Source: Actinomycetota bacterium
Lineage (GTDB): Bacteria; Actinomycetota; Actinomycetes; Mycobacteriales; Mycobacteriaceae
NCBI GenBank assembly: GCA_018268465.1
Contig: JAFDWN010000036.1
Coordinates: forward strand, 1-64,000
Reading direction: 5' to 3'
Length of the DNA stretch: 64,000 nt
The translations under genes and the position numbers were made by a program. Under the pieces are notes generated by a model. The model had not been told where the DNA came from. It saw only the letters and a list, made by a program, of their open reading frames with translations, and searched no databases. Below are positions 51,191 through 60,727 of this stretch, in pieces. Position 1 is the first letter of the stretch, and every line of letters starts with the position of its first letter.

Positions 51191-52546
51191 GTGCGGATCG
51201 GTCGCAGGGAAGCGGTGGCAGTGGCCCTCGCCATCATTCTGGTCGTCGCGGCGTTCACCGTCCCGCACCTGAACCTGGGCAATGTGACCCCGCTGATCAA
51301 CAGCACCCCCGAGCGCCTACGCGCCTTCGCCGACACCGCACCGATCTTCGGCTGGTGGAACGCCCACGTCGGGTGGGGCACCGTCCCGGCCGTCGCCCTC
51401 GCCTGCGCGGCCGTGCTGTGGGGCGGCCCCGTCGCCCGGCGCCTGCCGTGGCGGACGCTGACACTGGCCGCCTGGGCGACGTCCTGCACCTGGGCATTCG
51501 CGCTGGCGATGGTCGACGGCTGGCAACGCGGATTCGCCGGCCGCCTCACCGCACGCCACGAATACCTGCGGCAGGTGCCGACGGTCACCGACATCCCCGA
51601 AGCGCTGCGCACCTTCTCCGACAGAATCCTGGACTACCAGCCGGATTCGTGGATCACCCACGTGTCGGGACATCCACCGGGGGCGCTGCTCACCTTCGTC
51701 TGGCTGGACCGCATCGGGCTGGGCGGCGGCGCGTGGGCCGGACTGTGGTGTCTGCTCATCGGTTCCAGCGCGGCCGCGGCGATCATCGTCGCGCTGCGGG
51801 CACTGAGCGGCGAGGACACCGCGCGCGCCGCGGCGCCGTTCGTGGCGCTCTCCCCCACCGCGATCTGGGTGGCGGTCTCCGCCGACGGCTACTTCGCCGG
51901 CGTGGCGGCGTGGGGTATCGCGCTGCTGGCTCTCGCCACCCGGTGCCGGGTACGAACGCCCGCACTCGCGGCCGTCTGCGCAGGCCTCCTGCTGGGCTGG
52001 GGCATCTTCCTCAACTACGGGCTCGTCCTCATGGGGCTGCCCGCGATCGCGGTGCTGCTATGCGCGGCCGATTGGCGATCCGCCCTGCGCACGGTGCTCC
52101 CCGCGGCGGCGGCGGCACTCGCCGTGCTCGCCGTGTTCGCCGCCGCCGGCTTCTGGTGGTTCGACGGCTACACCCTGGTGCAACAGCGGTACTGGCAGGG
52201 CATCGCCAACGACCGGCCGTTCCAGTACTGGGGATGGGCGAACTTCGCATCGGTGGTGTGCGCGATCGGGCTGGGCAGTGTCGCGGGCGTGGCCCGGGTG
52301 TTCGACCTCGCCGCGATCAGGCGCCGTTCGGGTCTGCACCTGCTGGTGCTTGGCGCACTGCTGGCCGTCGTCGCCGCCGACCTCAGCATGCTGAGCAAAG
52401 CAGAAACCGAACGGATCTGGCTGCCGTTCACGATGTGGCTGGTGGCCGCGACGGCGCTGCTGCCCGCACGGTCAGCCCGCTGGTGGCTGGCCCTCAACGT
52501 CATCGGCGCCCTGGCGTTGAACCACCTGATCCTGACCAACTGGTAG
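51191..52546 (+). CDS. Polytopic membrane protein, GT-C-like (Rv0541c-like)
   Basis: A 451-residue integral membrane protein with about 10-12 helices and a periplasmic first loop containing FGWWNAHVGWGTV and a long RHEYLRQVPTVTDIPEALRT stretch. Short motifs such as ITHVSGHPPGALLTFVWLD recall GT-C glycosyltransferases, but no certain catalytic Asp can be assigned. Synteny with Rv0541c supports a conserved mycobacterial envelope role. Translation starts at the GTG at 51191. Its last 75 nt overlap the 3' end of the convergent small membrane protein gene. Confidence 0.82.
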   Translation: MRIGRREAVAVALAIILVVAAFTVPHLNLGNVTPLINSTPERLRAFADTAPIFGWWNAHVGWGTVPAVALACAAVLWGGPVARRLPWRTLTLAAWATSCTWAFALAMVDGWQRGFAGRLTARHEYLRQVPTVTDIPEALRTFSDRILDYQPDSWITHVSGHPPGALLTFVWLDRIGLGGGAWAGLWCLLIGSSAAAAIIVALRALSGEDTARAAAPFVALSPTAIWVAVSADGYFAGVAAWGIALLALATRCRVRTPALAAVCAGLLLGWGIFLNYGLVLMGLPAIAVLLCAADWRSALRTVLPAAAAALAVLAVFAAAGFWWFDGYTLVQQRYWQGIANDRPFQYWGWANFASVVCAIGLGSVAGVARVFDLAAIRRRSGLHLLVLGALLAVVAADLSMLSKAETERIWLPFTMWLVAATALLPARSARWWLALNVIGALALNHLILTNW

Positions 52547-52939
52547 CAGCCGCCCCGTCAGTACGTACAGCGGCACGCACGCCCACACAATCGCCAGCGA
52601 AACCCACAGCCCCAGCGGGTAATCGCGATTCAGGACGGTCAGGTTGTCCGGGCGCATACCCGGCTTGCCGTACACCGGGACCGCCAGCAGGACCAGCACC
52701 ACACTGCACAACCCCGCCACCGCCACCGGCACCCACCACCGGCGCGGCAACACCCGCCTCCCGGAATACCCCAGCGCCACGCACACCGGCGCGAACACCA
52801 GGTCGTGCACCGCCACCCCGACCAGCGCCCACGCCACGATCCGTACGATGACCGCAGTAGGGTTGTCCCACAACAGAACCGCACCGTAGCCACCCAGCCC
52901 GACACCGACGAGAACCAGCACCCAACGCGACGTCGTCAC
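52472..52939 (-). CDS. Small membrane protein at the end of the molybdoenzyme operon
   Basis: A 155-residue protein with about four membrane helices (MTTSRWVLVLVGVGLGGYGA; AWALVGVAVHDLVFAPVCVA; WVPVAVAGLCSVVLVLLAVP; VSLAIVWACVPLYVLTGRLL). No family is recognised. Its ATG at 52939 overlaps the stop of the molybdopterin oxidoreductase gene (ATGA), which indicates coupling. A membrane partner for that enzyme is a reasonable inference. Its 3' end runs 75 nt into the convergent gene at 51191-52546. Confidence 0.78.
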   Translation of the reverse strand: MTTSRWVLVLVGVGLGGYGAVLLWDNPTAVIVRIVAWALVGVAVHDLVFAPVCVALGYSGRRVLPRRWWVPVAVAGLCSVVLVLLAVPVYGKPGMRPDNLTVLNRDYPLGLWVSLAIVWACVPLYVLTGRLLPVGQDQVVQRQGADDVEGQPPAG

Positions 52940-54036
52940 GACAGCACCTCAATTCTCGACAACCATTTCGTCTGCAGCACACCGGGCCTCGTCGGGGCGA
53001 TGAGCCGGCAGGGATATCCGTGGTCGAGATGCAGGGTTTCACCGTTGAGGCGCAACGCGATCAGTGTCTTGGCATCCCTGGCATGCCGGGCGGGCAACAC
53101 GGTGCGCGAGTAGGGACCCGGCGGCTCGAGCGAGACCATCCGCACGTCGGCATCCGGGGAGCCGCCGACCGCGGCGACCAGATCGGCCAGCACGACGCCG
53201 GTCCATTCGGCGTCGGCGCTCCACCCCTCGACGCAGGCGATGGGCAGCCGGTGGGTGGCCTGCGGCATGGCGGCCAGCTCGTCGAGCGTGAACTGCCGTG
53301 TCGCCGTCCCGTTCACCACCGTCAACCGGTAGTCGGGTGCGCGGGCACTGCGCAGCACCCCGGCGGCCAGCGCCGAACGGTTGACCGGAACCCCTTGCGG
53401 CCCTTCACCGGAACGCGGAGCCAGCACCGAGATCCGGCGCAACGCAGGGACCGTCTGACCCGCCGTGACGACGGTCGCCAGCGCCACCGCCAGCCACGTG
53501 CCCCGCAGCACCGTGCGGCGACTCGGTCCGGTCAGGGTGCCGGCCGGCACGTCGTCAAGCGGTTCGCCGAGGACCCGCCGGATCACCGGGAGTTTGACGC
53601 CGATATGGACCAGCAGCGCGCCGGCCGCGACATAGGCCATGGCGTAGTGGCTCGTGGTGAAGAAGAATCTGAACACGTACCACTGGGCGATGTTGAGCAG
53701 CCCGGTGGACAGCTGGAACAGCATCGAACCGACCAGCACCAGGATCGACGCCCGCTCCAGCTGGCGCACCAACCCACCGATCAGCGGGCGTTCGAAGAGT
53801 TTGGGCCACACCGACCACAGCTTCACCACAAGCAGCGGTATCGCCGCGATACCCGTGACGACGTGCGCGCCCTGCGTCAACCGGTACAACCACACCGGAT
53901 GCGTGGGCCACCAGAACCACGGCTGCGGATGCTGGATGAAGTGGCTGATCAACCCGGTCAGGAAGCACACCGCCACCGTGATTCCGAGCACCAGACCGAC
54001 CCGCGCGGTCACCGCCGCGCCACGCAGCGCGCTCAC
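52936..54036 (-). CDS. Membrane-anchored molybdopterin-dependent oxidoreductase
   Basis: A 366-residue fusion. Residues 10-150 hold about four membrane helices with conserved His (LTQGAHVVTG, FFFTTSHYAMAYVAAGALLV, HIGVKLP), resembling a b-type cytochrome or DUF4405 domain. Residues 172-195 contain a twin-arginine motif SRRTVLRG followed by a hydrophobic helix. Residues 215-366 form a sulfite-oxidase-like molybdopterin domain with the metal-ligand Cys268 in LPIACVEGWSADAEW. The layout joins elements that are separate in the MsrPQ/YedYZ system. The internal twin-arginine motif suggests Sec insertion of the first helices and Tat export of the cofactor domain. It starts with a GTG at 54036 overlapping the methyltransferase stop (GTGA). 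The substrate is unknown. Confidence 0.85.
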   Translation of the reverse strand: MSALRGAAVTARVGLVLGITVAVCFLTGLISHFIQHPQPWFWWPTHPVWLYRLTQGAHVVTGIAAIPLLVVKLWSVWPKLFERPLIGGLVRQLERASILVLVGSMLFQLSTGLLNIAQWYVFRFFFTTSHYAMAYVAAGALLVHIGVKLPVIRRVLGEPLDDVPAGTLTGPSRRTVLRGTWLAVALATVVTAGQTVPALRRISVLAPRSGEGPQGVPVNRSALAAGVLRSARAPDYRLTVVNGTATRQFTLDELAAMPQATHRLPIACVEGWSADAEWTGVVLADLVAAVGGSPDADVRMVSLEPPGPYSRTVLPARHARDAKTLIALRLNGETLHLDHGYPCRLIAPTRPGVLQTKWLSRIEVLS

Positions 54037-54662
54037 CGGGCGGCCAGGCTCGCGACGACCCGACCGCCGATCGGGTGGATCGCTGCGACCGCGAGGCCGA
54101 CATCGCCCGCCAGCCGGGCCATGCAGTCCGAGCCGACGGTGGCCCACCGGAACCACGGGCCGACCGTCCGCGACGACTCGAGCCGTACCCAGCCCATGTT
54201 GATTCCCGACGCGGCCGTGTCGAATTCGACCAGGCACCGGCCGCCGGTGGCCATCAGCTCAGCCGCCCGGCGCAGGATGCGCCACGGATCGCCGCCCAAC
54301 CCCACATTGCCGTCGGCCAACAGCACGGTGTGCCAGCGTCCCATGCCGGGCAACGGGTCGAAGACGTTGCGTCGCAGCGCGGGCGCACCCTTGCGCCGGG
54401 CCAGTGCGACCGCGGTGGCCGAGACGTCCACACCCAGTGCGGGCACCCCGCGTTCCACCAGGCGAGCGACCAGACGGCCCGGCCCGCAACCCAAATCGAT
54501 CGTCGGACCGTCGCACAGGCCGACCACGGCACCGTCGAACCGGGCGTCGGCATGCCGCCCCCCGATCCAGCTGTGCACCGGCAGCCGCTCCAGCCGTCCG
54601 TCGTCGTGACGCACCCAGCACAGTTCGCCGTCGAGCGCACGATCGTAGAGATTGCCGAGCAC
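54033..54662 (-). CDS. Class I SAM-dependent methyltransferase
   Basis: A 209-residue Rossmann methyltransferase. Motif I is GPTIDLGCGPGRLVARLVER, then VDVSATAVALARRKGAP and LLADGNVGLGGDPWRILRRA. The start is the GTG at 54662 (MLGNLYDRALDGELCWVRHD), 1 nt after the DUF2064 stop, and the stop overlaps the oxidoreductase start. The acceptor is unknown. Co-translation with a DUF2064 transferase and a molybdoenzyme is shared with related actinobacterial loci. Confidence 0.85.
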   Translation of the reverse strand: MLGNLYDRALDGELCWVRHDDGRLERLPVHSWIGGRHADARFDGAVVGLCDGPTIDLGCGPGRLVARLVERGVPALGVDVSATAVALARRKGAPALRRNVFDPLPGMGRWHTVLLADGNVGLGGDPWRILRRAAELMATGGRCLVEFDTAASGINMGWVRLESSRTVGPWFRWATVGSDCMARLAGDVGLAVAAIHPIGGRVVASLAAR

Positions 54663-54663
54663 C

Positions 54664-55332
54664 TCACACCCCCGCGGCGCGGGTGACCCGGACGAACCGG
54701 CTGCCCGGCGGGCAGGACCCCCGGACCGCGTCGATATCGGCGACGGTGTCGACGTCGCACAGTTCAGTAAGCAGCTTCACGTCCATCCCTGTGTCGCGTA
54801 ACGCCGCGAGCGTTACAGCCCCGGTGTCGGGACGCGACATCGGTACGGCACGCAGGCATCCGGCGGTCGCGGCATCGGCCACCCCCAACACCCACCACCC
54901 ACCGTCCCTGGCCAGGCCCAGCACGGCGGCGCATCCCGCCAGCGCACGGCAACACTGCCCGAGCAATGCGGCGCTGACCTGCGGGGTGTCCATCCCGATC
55001 TGCAGAACCGGCCCACCGCCGACGGCTGCCGCGGCGTCGGCATGCGCGTTGGCCAGCCGTTCGGCCAGGCCGTCGCCACGTTGCGCCAGCACCGTGAAAT
55101 CGGCCAGCCTGCTGCGGATCTCGTCGCCGCACCGCGCGTCGCGGAGATCCCCGGTGAGTGCCACCACCCGCGCCGCCACCGGCGCCGCGGCGACCGCGTC
55201 GAGGGTGTCCAACAGGGCGGCGGCGGCGATGTCCGCGGCGGCCCGGTCGCCGACGGCGGCGGCCAGCCGGGTCTTCGCCAGCCCGGGCACCGGCGCCTTC
55301 GCCACCACCAGCACCGTCACCGGCGCCGTCAC
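54664..55332 (-). CDS. DUF2064 glycosyltransferase-like protein
   Basis: A 222-residue TIGR04282/DUF2064 protein (Rv0540 position) with a GT-A-like fold. It has VLVVAKAPVPGLAKTRLAAA at the N-terminus, GGGPVLQIGMDTPQVSAALL in the middle and ARDGGWWVLGVADA. The C-terminus includes LCDVDTVADIDAVRG. The GTG at 55332 overlaps the stop of the upstream family 2 glycosyltransferase (GTGA). The biochemical activity is not established for this family; nucleotide-sugar transfer or nucleotidyl transfer is inferred from fold. Confidence 0.86.
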   Translation of the reverse strand: MTAPVTVLVVAKAPVPGLAKTRLAAAVGDRAAADIAAAALLDTLDAVAAAPVAARVVALTGDLRDARCGDEIRSRLADFTVLAQRGDGLAERLANAHADAAAAVGGGPVLQIGMDTPQVSAALLGQCCRALAGCAAVLGLARDGGWWVLGVADAATAGCLRAVPMSRPDTGAVTLAALRDTGMDVKLLTELCDVDTVADIDAVRGSCPPGSRFVRVTRAAGV

Positions 55333-55985
55333 GAGATCACCCGCCAGAAGTCCAGCGCCGCAATAAGACTGCCCCGCACCGAGCCACTCACCTTCGACGT
55401 CCCGCCGGTGCGCGGGCCGTAGTCGACGTCGCGTTCCACCACCTGCCAGCCCGCGGCGGCCGCGCGCACCAGCAACTCCAGCGGATAGCCCGACCGGCGA
55501 TCGGTCACCCCGAGCGCCAGGAGCGCATCCCGGCGCGCCACCCGCATCGGGGCGATGTCGTGCACCGGCAGACGGTGACGCGTCCGCAACCGCCAGCAGA
55601 CGACGGCGTTGCCGACCCGGGCATGCCAGGGCCAGCGCAGTCCGCGCGCGGGCCTGCGGCGCCCGATCGCCAGATCGGCGCCCCCCTCGAGTTCGGCGAC
55701 CAGCGCGGGAAGATCCGCGGGATCCATCGATCCGTCGGCGTCGATCACGGCGACGATCGGCGTAGCCGCCGCGAGCACACCGGCGTGCACCGCCGAGCCG
55801 TAACCGGGGCGCCCTTCGCTGACCACGTCGGCGCCGTGCCGACGCGCGACGTCGGCGGTGCCGTCGGTGCTGCGGTTGTCGACCACCAGGGCCCTATACC
55901 CGTTCGGCATCGCCGCCAGTACACCCGGCAGCGACTCCGCCTCGTTGAGGCAGGGCAGCACCACTGTCACCGAGCACTGGGGCAT
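55329..55985 (-). CDS. Family 2 glycosyltransferase (dolichyl-phosphate sugar synthase-like)
   Basis: A 218-residue GT-A enzyme in the Rv0539 position. The N-terminus is MPQCSVTVVLPCLNEAESLP, with the metal motif IDADGSMDPADLP and the acceptor region RARGL-like RRPARGLRWPWHARVGN. The C-terminus RTGGTSKVSGSVRGSL is typical of dolichol- or polyprenyl-phosphate mannosyl/glucosyl transferases, but no membrane helices follow. It is the first gene of a five-gene unit. The ATG at 55985 is preferred, and the frame is open to 56045. It diverges from the OmpR two-component genes over 105 nt. Confidence 0.87.
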   Translation of the reverse strand: MPQCSVTVVLPCLNEAESLPGVLAAMPNGYRALVVDNRSTDGTADVARRHGADVVSEGRPGYGSAVHAGVLAAATPIVAVIDADGSMDPADLPALVAELEGGADLAIGRRRPARGLRWPWHARVGNAVVCWRLRTRHRLPVHDIAPMRVARRDALLALGVTDRRSGYPLELLVRAAAAGWQVVERDVDYGPRTGGTSKVSGSVRGSLIAALDFWRVIS

Positions 55986-56090
55986 AGCACCCGACCGTAG
56001 GCGACGATCACCCGCCGCCACCAGGCCCAACCATGACGAAACCATGACATCGGCGCAGGTGACGACCCATCACCGCTAACCTCGAACGGT

Positions 56091-56792
56091 GTGGCCCGCG
56101 TACTGATCGCCGACGACGACACCGTCGTGCGCGACGTCGTGCGGCGCTACCTCGAACGTGACGGCCTGGAGGTCGCCGTCGCGCACGACGGCGTACAGGC
56201 CCTGCGACTGCTCGGCACCACCCACATCGACGTCGCCGTACTCGACGTGATGATGCCGGGGCCGGACGGGCTGGCGCTGTGCCGCACCTTGCGGCAGCGC
56301 GCCGACCCGGCCATCCCGGTCATCCTGCTGACCGCGCTCGGCGAAGAGGACGACCGCATCGCGGGACTGGAGGCCGGCGCCGACGACTACGTGACCAAAC
56401 CGTTCAGTCCGCGCGAACTCGCCCTGCGGGTGCGCTCGGTACTGCGCCGGGTGTCCGCCCCCCAAGGTGTGCTACCCCTCGACATCAGCGTCGGCGGCCT
56501 CACCGTGTCGACCGTCGCGCGGTCGGTGGCCGTCGACGGCCGGACGGTCGGACTGACCAACCGCGAATTCGACCTGCTGCTGTTCCTGGTGTCGCATCCC
56601 GGCACCGTGTTCACGCGCGACGAACTGCTCAAAAAGGTGTGGCGGTGGGATTTCGGCGACCTGTCGACGGTGACGGTGCACGTCAAACGGCTGCGGTCCA
56701 AACTGGGCGATCAGCACCGGGTGCAGACCGTGTGGGGGCGCGGCTACATGTGGAGCGAGCACCCCGGAGGCGGCGATGAGCCTGCCCGCTGA
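56091..56792 (+). CDS. OmpR-family response regulator
   Basis: A 233-residue regulator. The receiver domain holds the acidic pair Asp8-Asp10, phospho-acceptor Asp52 ([12 protein letters not shown]) and Lys103 (YVTKPFSP). The C-terminal winged helix spans about 130-230 ([20 protein letters not shown], then [16 protein letters not shown] and GRGYMW). The GTG at 56091 is the start. Its 3' end overlaps the sensor kinase start by 17 nt. It diverges from the five-gene molybdoenzyme operon, making that operon a likely target. Confidence 0.92.
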   Translation: MARVLIADDDTVVRDVVRRYLERDGLEVAVAHDGVQALRLLGTTHIDVAVLDVMMPGPDGLALCRTLRQRADPAIPVILLTALGEEDDRIAGLEAGADDYVTKPFSPRELALRVRSVLRRVSAPQGVLPLDISVGGLTVSTVARSVAVDGRTVGLTNREFDLLLFLVSHPGTVFTRDELLKKVWRWDFGDLSTVTVHVKRLRSKLGDQHRVQTVWGRGYMWSEHPGGGDEPAR

Positions 56793-57804
56793 GGACTTCT
56801 GGGAGATCGTCGGGTGGGCGCTGGCCTGCTCGATCCCCATCGTGCTGGCCGGTGCGGCGATCATCCGGTGGGCGCGGTCGTGGTCCCTGGCCGTCAGCAT
56901 GGTGGCGCTGGTGCTCATCCCGACGCTGGCCACCTTCACCGGCGTGCTCGGCGCCAGCGGATTCATGGTCACCCAGACTTTCGAACGCACGGCCGTGGTG
57001 CTCGTCGTCGTCTCCGTCGTGACCATTCCCGCCGCGGTGATGCTGGCGCGCTACCAGGCCCGTCGCACGGTGTGGGAACAGGAGATCCGGGAATCCGAAC
57101 AGGCCGCCGAACATTCGCGGCGCCGGCTGATCGCGTTCGTCAGCCACGACCTGCGCACCCCGCTCGCCGGGATTCGCGCGGTATCGGAGGCCATCGCCGA
57201 CGGGGTGCTCGCCGAGGACGAGGTGCGGGTGCACGCCAAACACATCGAACACGAATCGATCCGGCTCGCCGAGATGGTGGACGACCTGTTCGAGATGTCG
57301 AAGATCAACGCCGGGGCGGTGCTGCCCGCCTTCGACAAGGTGGCACTCGACGAGGTCGTCGACGATGTGCTCGCCGCACACCGCATCGCCGCCGAACGCG
57401 CGCGGGTGGCGCTGACCGCCGCGCTGCCGGACGGGCCGGTGCGCGTCGTCGGCAGCGACCGCGCGCTGGTGCGGGTGTTGTCCAACCTGGTGGCCAACGC
57501 CATCGCACACACCCCCGAGGGAGGCAGGGTCGAACTGGCGCTGGGCTGCGACGAACACGGCGCGTGGGCCCGGGTCGACGACACCGGTGTCGGCATCGAC
57601 GAGGCCGACCTGCCGCGGGTCTTCGACGTCGCCTACCGCGGCTCCAACGGCCGTGTGCCGCGAGCCGATTCGTCGTTACCCAGCGGCTCGGGGCTGGGCC
57701 TGGCCATCGCCGCCGGGCTGGTGCAGGCTCACCGCGGCACGCTGTCGGCACACAACCTGGACACCGGCGCGCGATTCGAAGTGCGGCTGCCCCTCGCAGA
57801 GTGA
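56776..57804 (+). CDS. Sensor histidine kinase
   Basis: A 342-residue membrane kinase with two N-terminal helices (about residues 12-30 and 36-90 including a short loop) and little extracytoplasmic domain. The H-box is [14 protein letters not shown] (His124), the N-box [16 protein letters not shown], the G1/F/G2 boxes [16 protein letters not shown] and [13 protein letters not shown]. It pairs with the OmpR regulator with overlapping reading frames. The minimal sensor loop suggests membrane or redox signals, perhaps linked to the neighbouring membrane oxidoreductase, as inference. Confidence 0.91.
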   Translation: MSLPAEDFWEIVGWALACSIPIVLAGAAIIRWARSWSLAVSMVALVLIPTLATFTGVLGASGFMVTQTFERTAVVLVVVSVVTIPAAVMLARYQARRTVWEQEIRESEQAAEHSRRRLIAFVSHDLRTPLAGIRAVSEAIADGVLAEDEVRVHAKHIEHESIRLAEMVDDLFEMSKINAGAVLPAFDKVALDEVVDDVLAAHRIAAERARVALTAALPDGPVRVVGSDRALVRVLSNLVANAIAHTPEGGRVELALGCDEHGAWARVDDTGVGIDEADLPRVFDVAYRGSNGRVPRADSSLPSGSGLGLAIAAGLVQAHRGTLSAHNLDTGARFEVRLPLAE

Positions 57805-57891
57805 CACCGCCCCGGATCGCCGAGGGTGAAACCAGTGCGGGGAGACCCGCGAAATCCTCGCAGTGAGTTCACGTTCGGTGAGAAGTACCGG

Positions 57892-58923
57892 TCAGCCGCG
57901 CAGCGGCGCGTAGGCGAACTCGCGTAATCCGTCCCGGGGATCGACGGCCGCCCGGAAGCCGAGCACGGCGGCGGCCCTGGCCGGGTCGGCGACGATGTGG
58001 CGGACGTCGCCGTGCCGGTACTGACCGGTCACCACCGGCGATGCGGCGCCGCGCGCGTCGCACAGTCCGGCCGCCACCTCGAAGATGGAGATCGGCCTGC
58101 CGGAACAGACGTTGAACGCGTCGAACCCGTCGCTGCCCACGGCCACCGCGGCCACGTTGGCGGCCGCGACGTCGTCGACGTGGACGAAATCGCGCATCTG
58201 CCCGCCGTCCTCGAAAACCCTTGGCACGTCGCCGGATTCCAACTGAGAGCGGAAGATCGCGGCCACCCCCGAATACGGGGTGTCGCGGGGCATATGCGGC
58301 CCGTAGACATTGTGGTAGCGCAGCGCCACCACCGACCCGCCGGCCGACTCGACCCAGGCCTGCGCATAGTGCTCCTGCGCGGTCTTACTCGCCGCGTACA
58401 GACTGCGCGGCCGCAGCGGCGTGTCCTCCCCGACCAGTTCCCAGGACAGTGGTTCGCCGCCGATCGGGCAGCGGTGCTCGAATACCCCTGCGTCGAGATC
58501 GGCCCGCGTGCGCGGCAGCGGATCCACCGGCCCGTGGCTGCCGCACCCGTAGCGACCCTGCCCGTACACCACCATGGACGACGCCAGCACCAGCCGCCGG
58601 CAGCCGGCGACGAACATCTCGGCCAGCAGGACCGTGGTGCCGTAATCGTTGTGGCTGCCGTACGCGGGGGCGTCGGCGGCGTTGACCCCCGCCCCGACGA
58701 CCGCCGCCTGGTGGCACACCACGTCGACGCCGCGCAGCAGCGGGGCCAGCGCGGCGGCGTCGCGCACGTCGGCGACCCGGCAGTCCGGCGGCGGCTCGGC
58801 CTGGCCACCGTGCGCGGCGGGCAGCATCGCGTCCACCGCGACCACCTCGTGCCCGGCGTCCCGCAGCGCAGCATGCACGCGGGAGCCGATGAAGCCCGCC
58901 GCCCCGGTCAGCAGGACTCTCAC
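57892..58923 (-). CDS. NAD-dependent epimerase/dehydratase (GalE3-like)
   Basis: A 343-residue extended SDR. The cofactor motif VLLTGAAGFIGSRVHAAL begins at residue 3, with the catalytic Tyr/Lys in SLYAASKTAQEHYAQAW and the substrate loop RYHNVYGPHMPRDTPYSG. Position matches M. tuberculosis galE3 (Rv0536), but sugar specificity is not certain; UDP-glucose 4-epimerase-like activity is a guess. The GTG at 58923 overlaps the mtnP stop (GTGA), so the pair is co-translated. A cysteine-containing segment GRYGCGSHGPV is unusual but common in this group. Confidence 0.87.
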   Translation of the reverse strand: MRVLLTGAAGFIGSRVHAALRDAGHEVVAVDAMLPAAHGGQAEPPPDCRVADVRDAAALAPLLRGVDVVCHQAAVVGAGVNAADAPAYGSHNDYGTTVLLAEMFVAGCRRLVLASSMVVYGQGRYGCGSHGPVDPLPRTRADLDAGVFEHRCPIGGEPLSWELVGEDTPLRPRSLYAASKTAQEHYAQAWVESAGGSVVALRYHNVYGPHMPRDTPYSGVAAIFRSQLESGDVPRVFEDGGQMRDFVHVDDVAAANVAAVAVGSDGFDAFNVCSGRPISIFEVAAGLCDARGAASPVVTGQYRHGDVRHIVADPARAAAVLGFRAAVDPRDGLREFAYAPLRG

Positions 58924-59732
58924 GGCAGTGCGAACGGCAGCGTCACACCGTCGTGGGGCAGGCAGTGGGTGCAGGTCCGTTCGACGGGCACCGCCTCGAT
59001 GGCCTCGCGCACCAGCTTCTTGAACGGGACGAGGTTACGTTCGAACTCGGCGAAGACGTCCACCGCCCGCACACCGGCACCCGCTTCGATACCGGCGTCC
59101 AGGTCGGTCACCAAAGCGATTGCCGCATAACAGATCTCCAGCTCGCGGGCCAGCACCGCCTCGGGGTAGCCGGTCATGTTGATCAGGGTGAACCCCTGCC
59201 CGGCGTACCAGTGGCTCTCCGCGCGGGTGGAGAACCGCGGCCCCTGGATCACCACCATGGTGCCGCCGTCGACGACCCCGGGCAGCCCGGACGCCGCCGC
59301 GCGCAGCGCCGGGCAGTACGGGTCGGCGAATCCGACGTGGATGCCGCCGGAGTCGAAATAGGTGTCCTTGCGCCCGGATGTGCGGTCGACGAGCTGGTCG
59401 GGCACCACCAACGCGCCGGGGCCGAGGCCGGCGGTCAGGCTGCCCACGGCGCACGGACCGTAGATGCGGCGCACCCCCAGCGCGCGCAGCGCCCACATGT
59501 TCGCCCGGTAGGGCACCGTGTGCGGGGAGTACTCGTGACCGGTCCCGTGGCGCGGCAGGAATGCGACCTCATGCGGGCCGACAGTGCCCACGGTGATCGC
59601 CGCGCTGGGCGGGCCGTACGGCGTATCCAGGCTGACGCTGCGCGCATCGGACCCGAAGAACGAGTAGAAGCCGCTGCCGCCGATCACCCCGAGCACGGCG
59701 CCCACCCCAGGTGTCGGCGCGAGATCAGACAT
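58920..59732 (-). CDS. mtnP: S-methyl-5'-thioadenosine phosphorylase
   Basis: A 270-residue purine nucleoside phosphorylase-fold enzyme that splits methylthioadenosine into adenine and methylthioribose-1-phosphate in polyamine-linked methionine salvage. It begins with the GVIGGSGFYSFFG phosphate site, then FLPRHGTGHEYSPHTVPYRA. The hallmark VIQGPRFSTRAESHWY and NMTGYPEAVLARELEICYA follow. Annotated pnp (Rv0535) in M. tuberculosis. Its stop overlaps the epimerase start. Confidence 0.92.
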   Translation of the reverse strand: MSDLAPTPGVGAVLGVIGGSGFYSFFGSDARSVSLDTPYGPPSAAITVGTVGPHEVAFLPRHGTGHEYSPHTVPYRANMWALRALGVRRIYGPCAVGSLTAGLGPGALVVPDQLVDRTSGRKDTYFDSGGIHVGFADPYCPALRAAASGLPGVVDGGTMVVIQGPRFSTRAESHWYAGQGFTLINMTGYPEAVLARELEICYAAIALVTDLDAGIEAGAGVRAVDVFAEFERNLVPFKKLVREAIEAVPVERTCTHCLPHDGVTLPFALP

Positions 59733-59854
59733 GTGACACGCCTGAGAGCCCTTGAGCGTGCCCGAACCTGATGTCGGCGCGGGTGGGCTGGCGGGTGGGT
59801 GCTGCTCGTGTCCGCTGGCATCCGCTCATTGTCCGCCATGCGACGATGGCCCTC

Positions 59855-60724
59855 GTGGCCACATTCGCCCAGTGGGTCGAGGGCGCCCGACCGCGCACCC
59901 TGCCCAACGCCGTCTCACCCGTCATCGCGGGCACCGGCGCCGCCGCCTGGCTGGACGGCGCCGTCTGGTGGAAGGCGGCCCTGGCGATGCTCGTGGCCGT
60001 CGCCATGATCGTCGGCGTCAACTTCGCCAACGACTACTCCGACGGCATCCGAGGCACCGACGACGTCCGGGCCGGGCCGCTGCGCCTGGTCGGTTCGCGG
60101 CTGGCCTCACCGCGGTCGGTGCTGGTCGCCGCCGTGGCGAGCCTGGCGGTCGGCGCCGCGGCGGGGCTGTTGCTGGCGCTGACGAGCGCGCCGTGGCTGA
60201 TCGCGGTGGGGGCGCTGTGCGTCGCCGGCGCCTGGTTCTACACCGGCGGGTCGAAGCCCTACGGCTACCTGGGCTTCGGCGAAGTCGCGGTGTTCGTGTT
60301 CTTCGGGCTGGTCGCCGTGCTCGGCACCCAGTACACCCAGGCCCTTCGGGTCGACTGGGTGGGTGCGGCGCTGGCGGTGGCGATCGGTTCGATGTCCTCG
60401 GCGGTGCTGGTGGCCAACAATCTGCGCGACATCCCGACCGACGCGCAGTCCGGCAAGATCACGCTGGCGGTACGGCTGGGCGACCCGCGCACCCGCACCC
60501 TCTACCAGGCGTTGCTGGCGCTTCCCCTCGTCGTCACGCTGGCCCTGGCCGTCGCGACGCCGTGGTGCCTGGCCGGCCTGCTCGCCGCACCACTTGCCGC
60601 GCGTGCCGCCGCCCCGGTGCGGGCCGGTCGCGGCGGCCGCGACCTGATCCCCGTCCTGCGCGACACCGGGTTGACGATGCTGGTGTGGTCGGTTGCCGTG
60701 GGACTGGCATTGACACTGGGTTAG
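59855..60724 (+). CDS. menA: 1,4-Dihydroxy-2-naphthoate polyprenyltransferase MenA
   Basis: A membrane prenyltransferase that attaches the polyprenyl tail to DHNA, giving demethylmenaquinone. The 289-residue protein has about eight or nine helices. The first aspartate-rich motif is [14 protein letters not shown] and the second [14 protein letters not shown]. The GTG at 59855 ([20 protein letters not shown]) fits the mycobacterial start; an ATG at 59846 is possible. It joins products of MenB and GrcC1 before MenG and MenJ act. It diverges from mtnP. Confidence 0.94.
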   Translation: MATFAQWVEGARPRTLPNAVSPVIAGTGAAAWLDGAVWWKAALAMLVAVAMIVGVNFANDYSDGIRGTDDVRAGPLRLVGSRLASPRSVLVAAVASLAVGAAAGLLLALTSAPWLIAVGALCVAGAWFYTGGSKPYGYLGFGEVAVFVFFGLVAVLGTQYTQALRVDWVGAALAVAIGSMSSAVLVANNLRDIPTDAQSGKITLAVRLGDPRTRTLYQALLALPLVVTLALAVATPWCLAGLLAAPLAARAAAPVRAGRGGRDLIPVLRDTGLTMLVWSVAVGLALTLG

Positions 60725-60727
60725 CCC

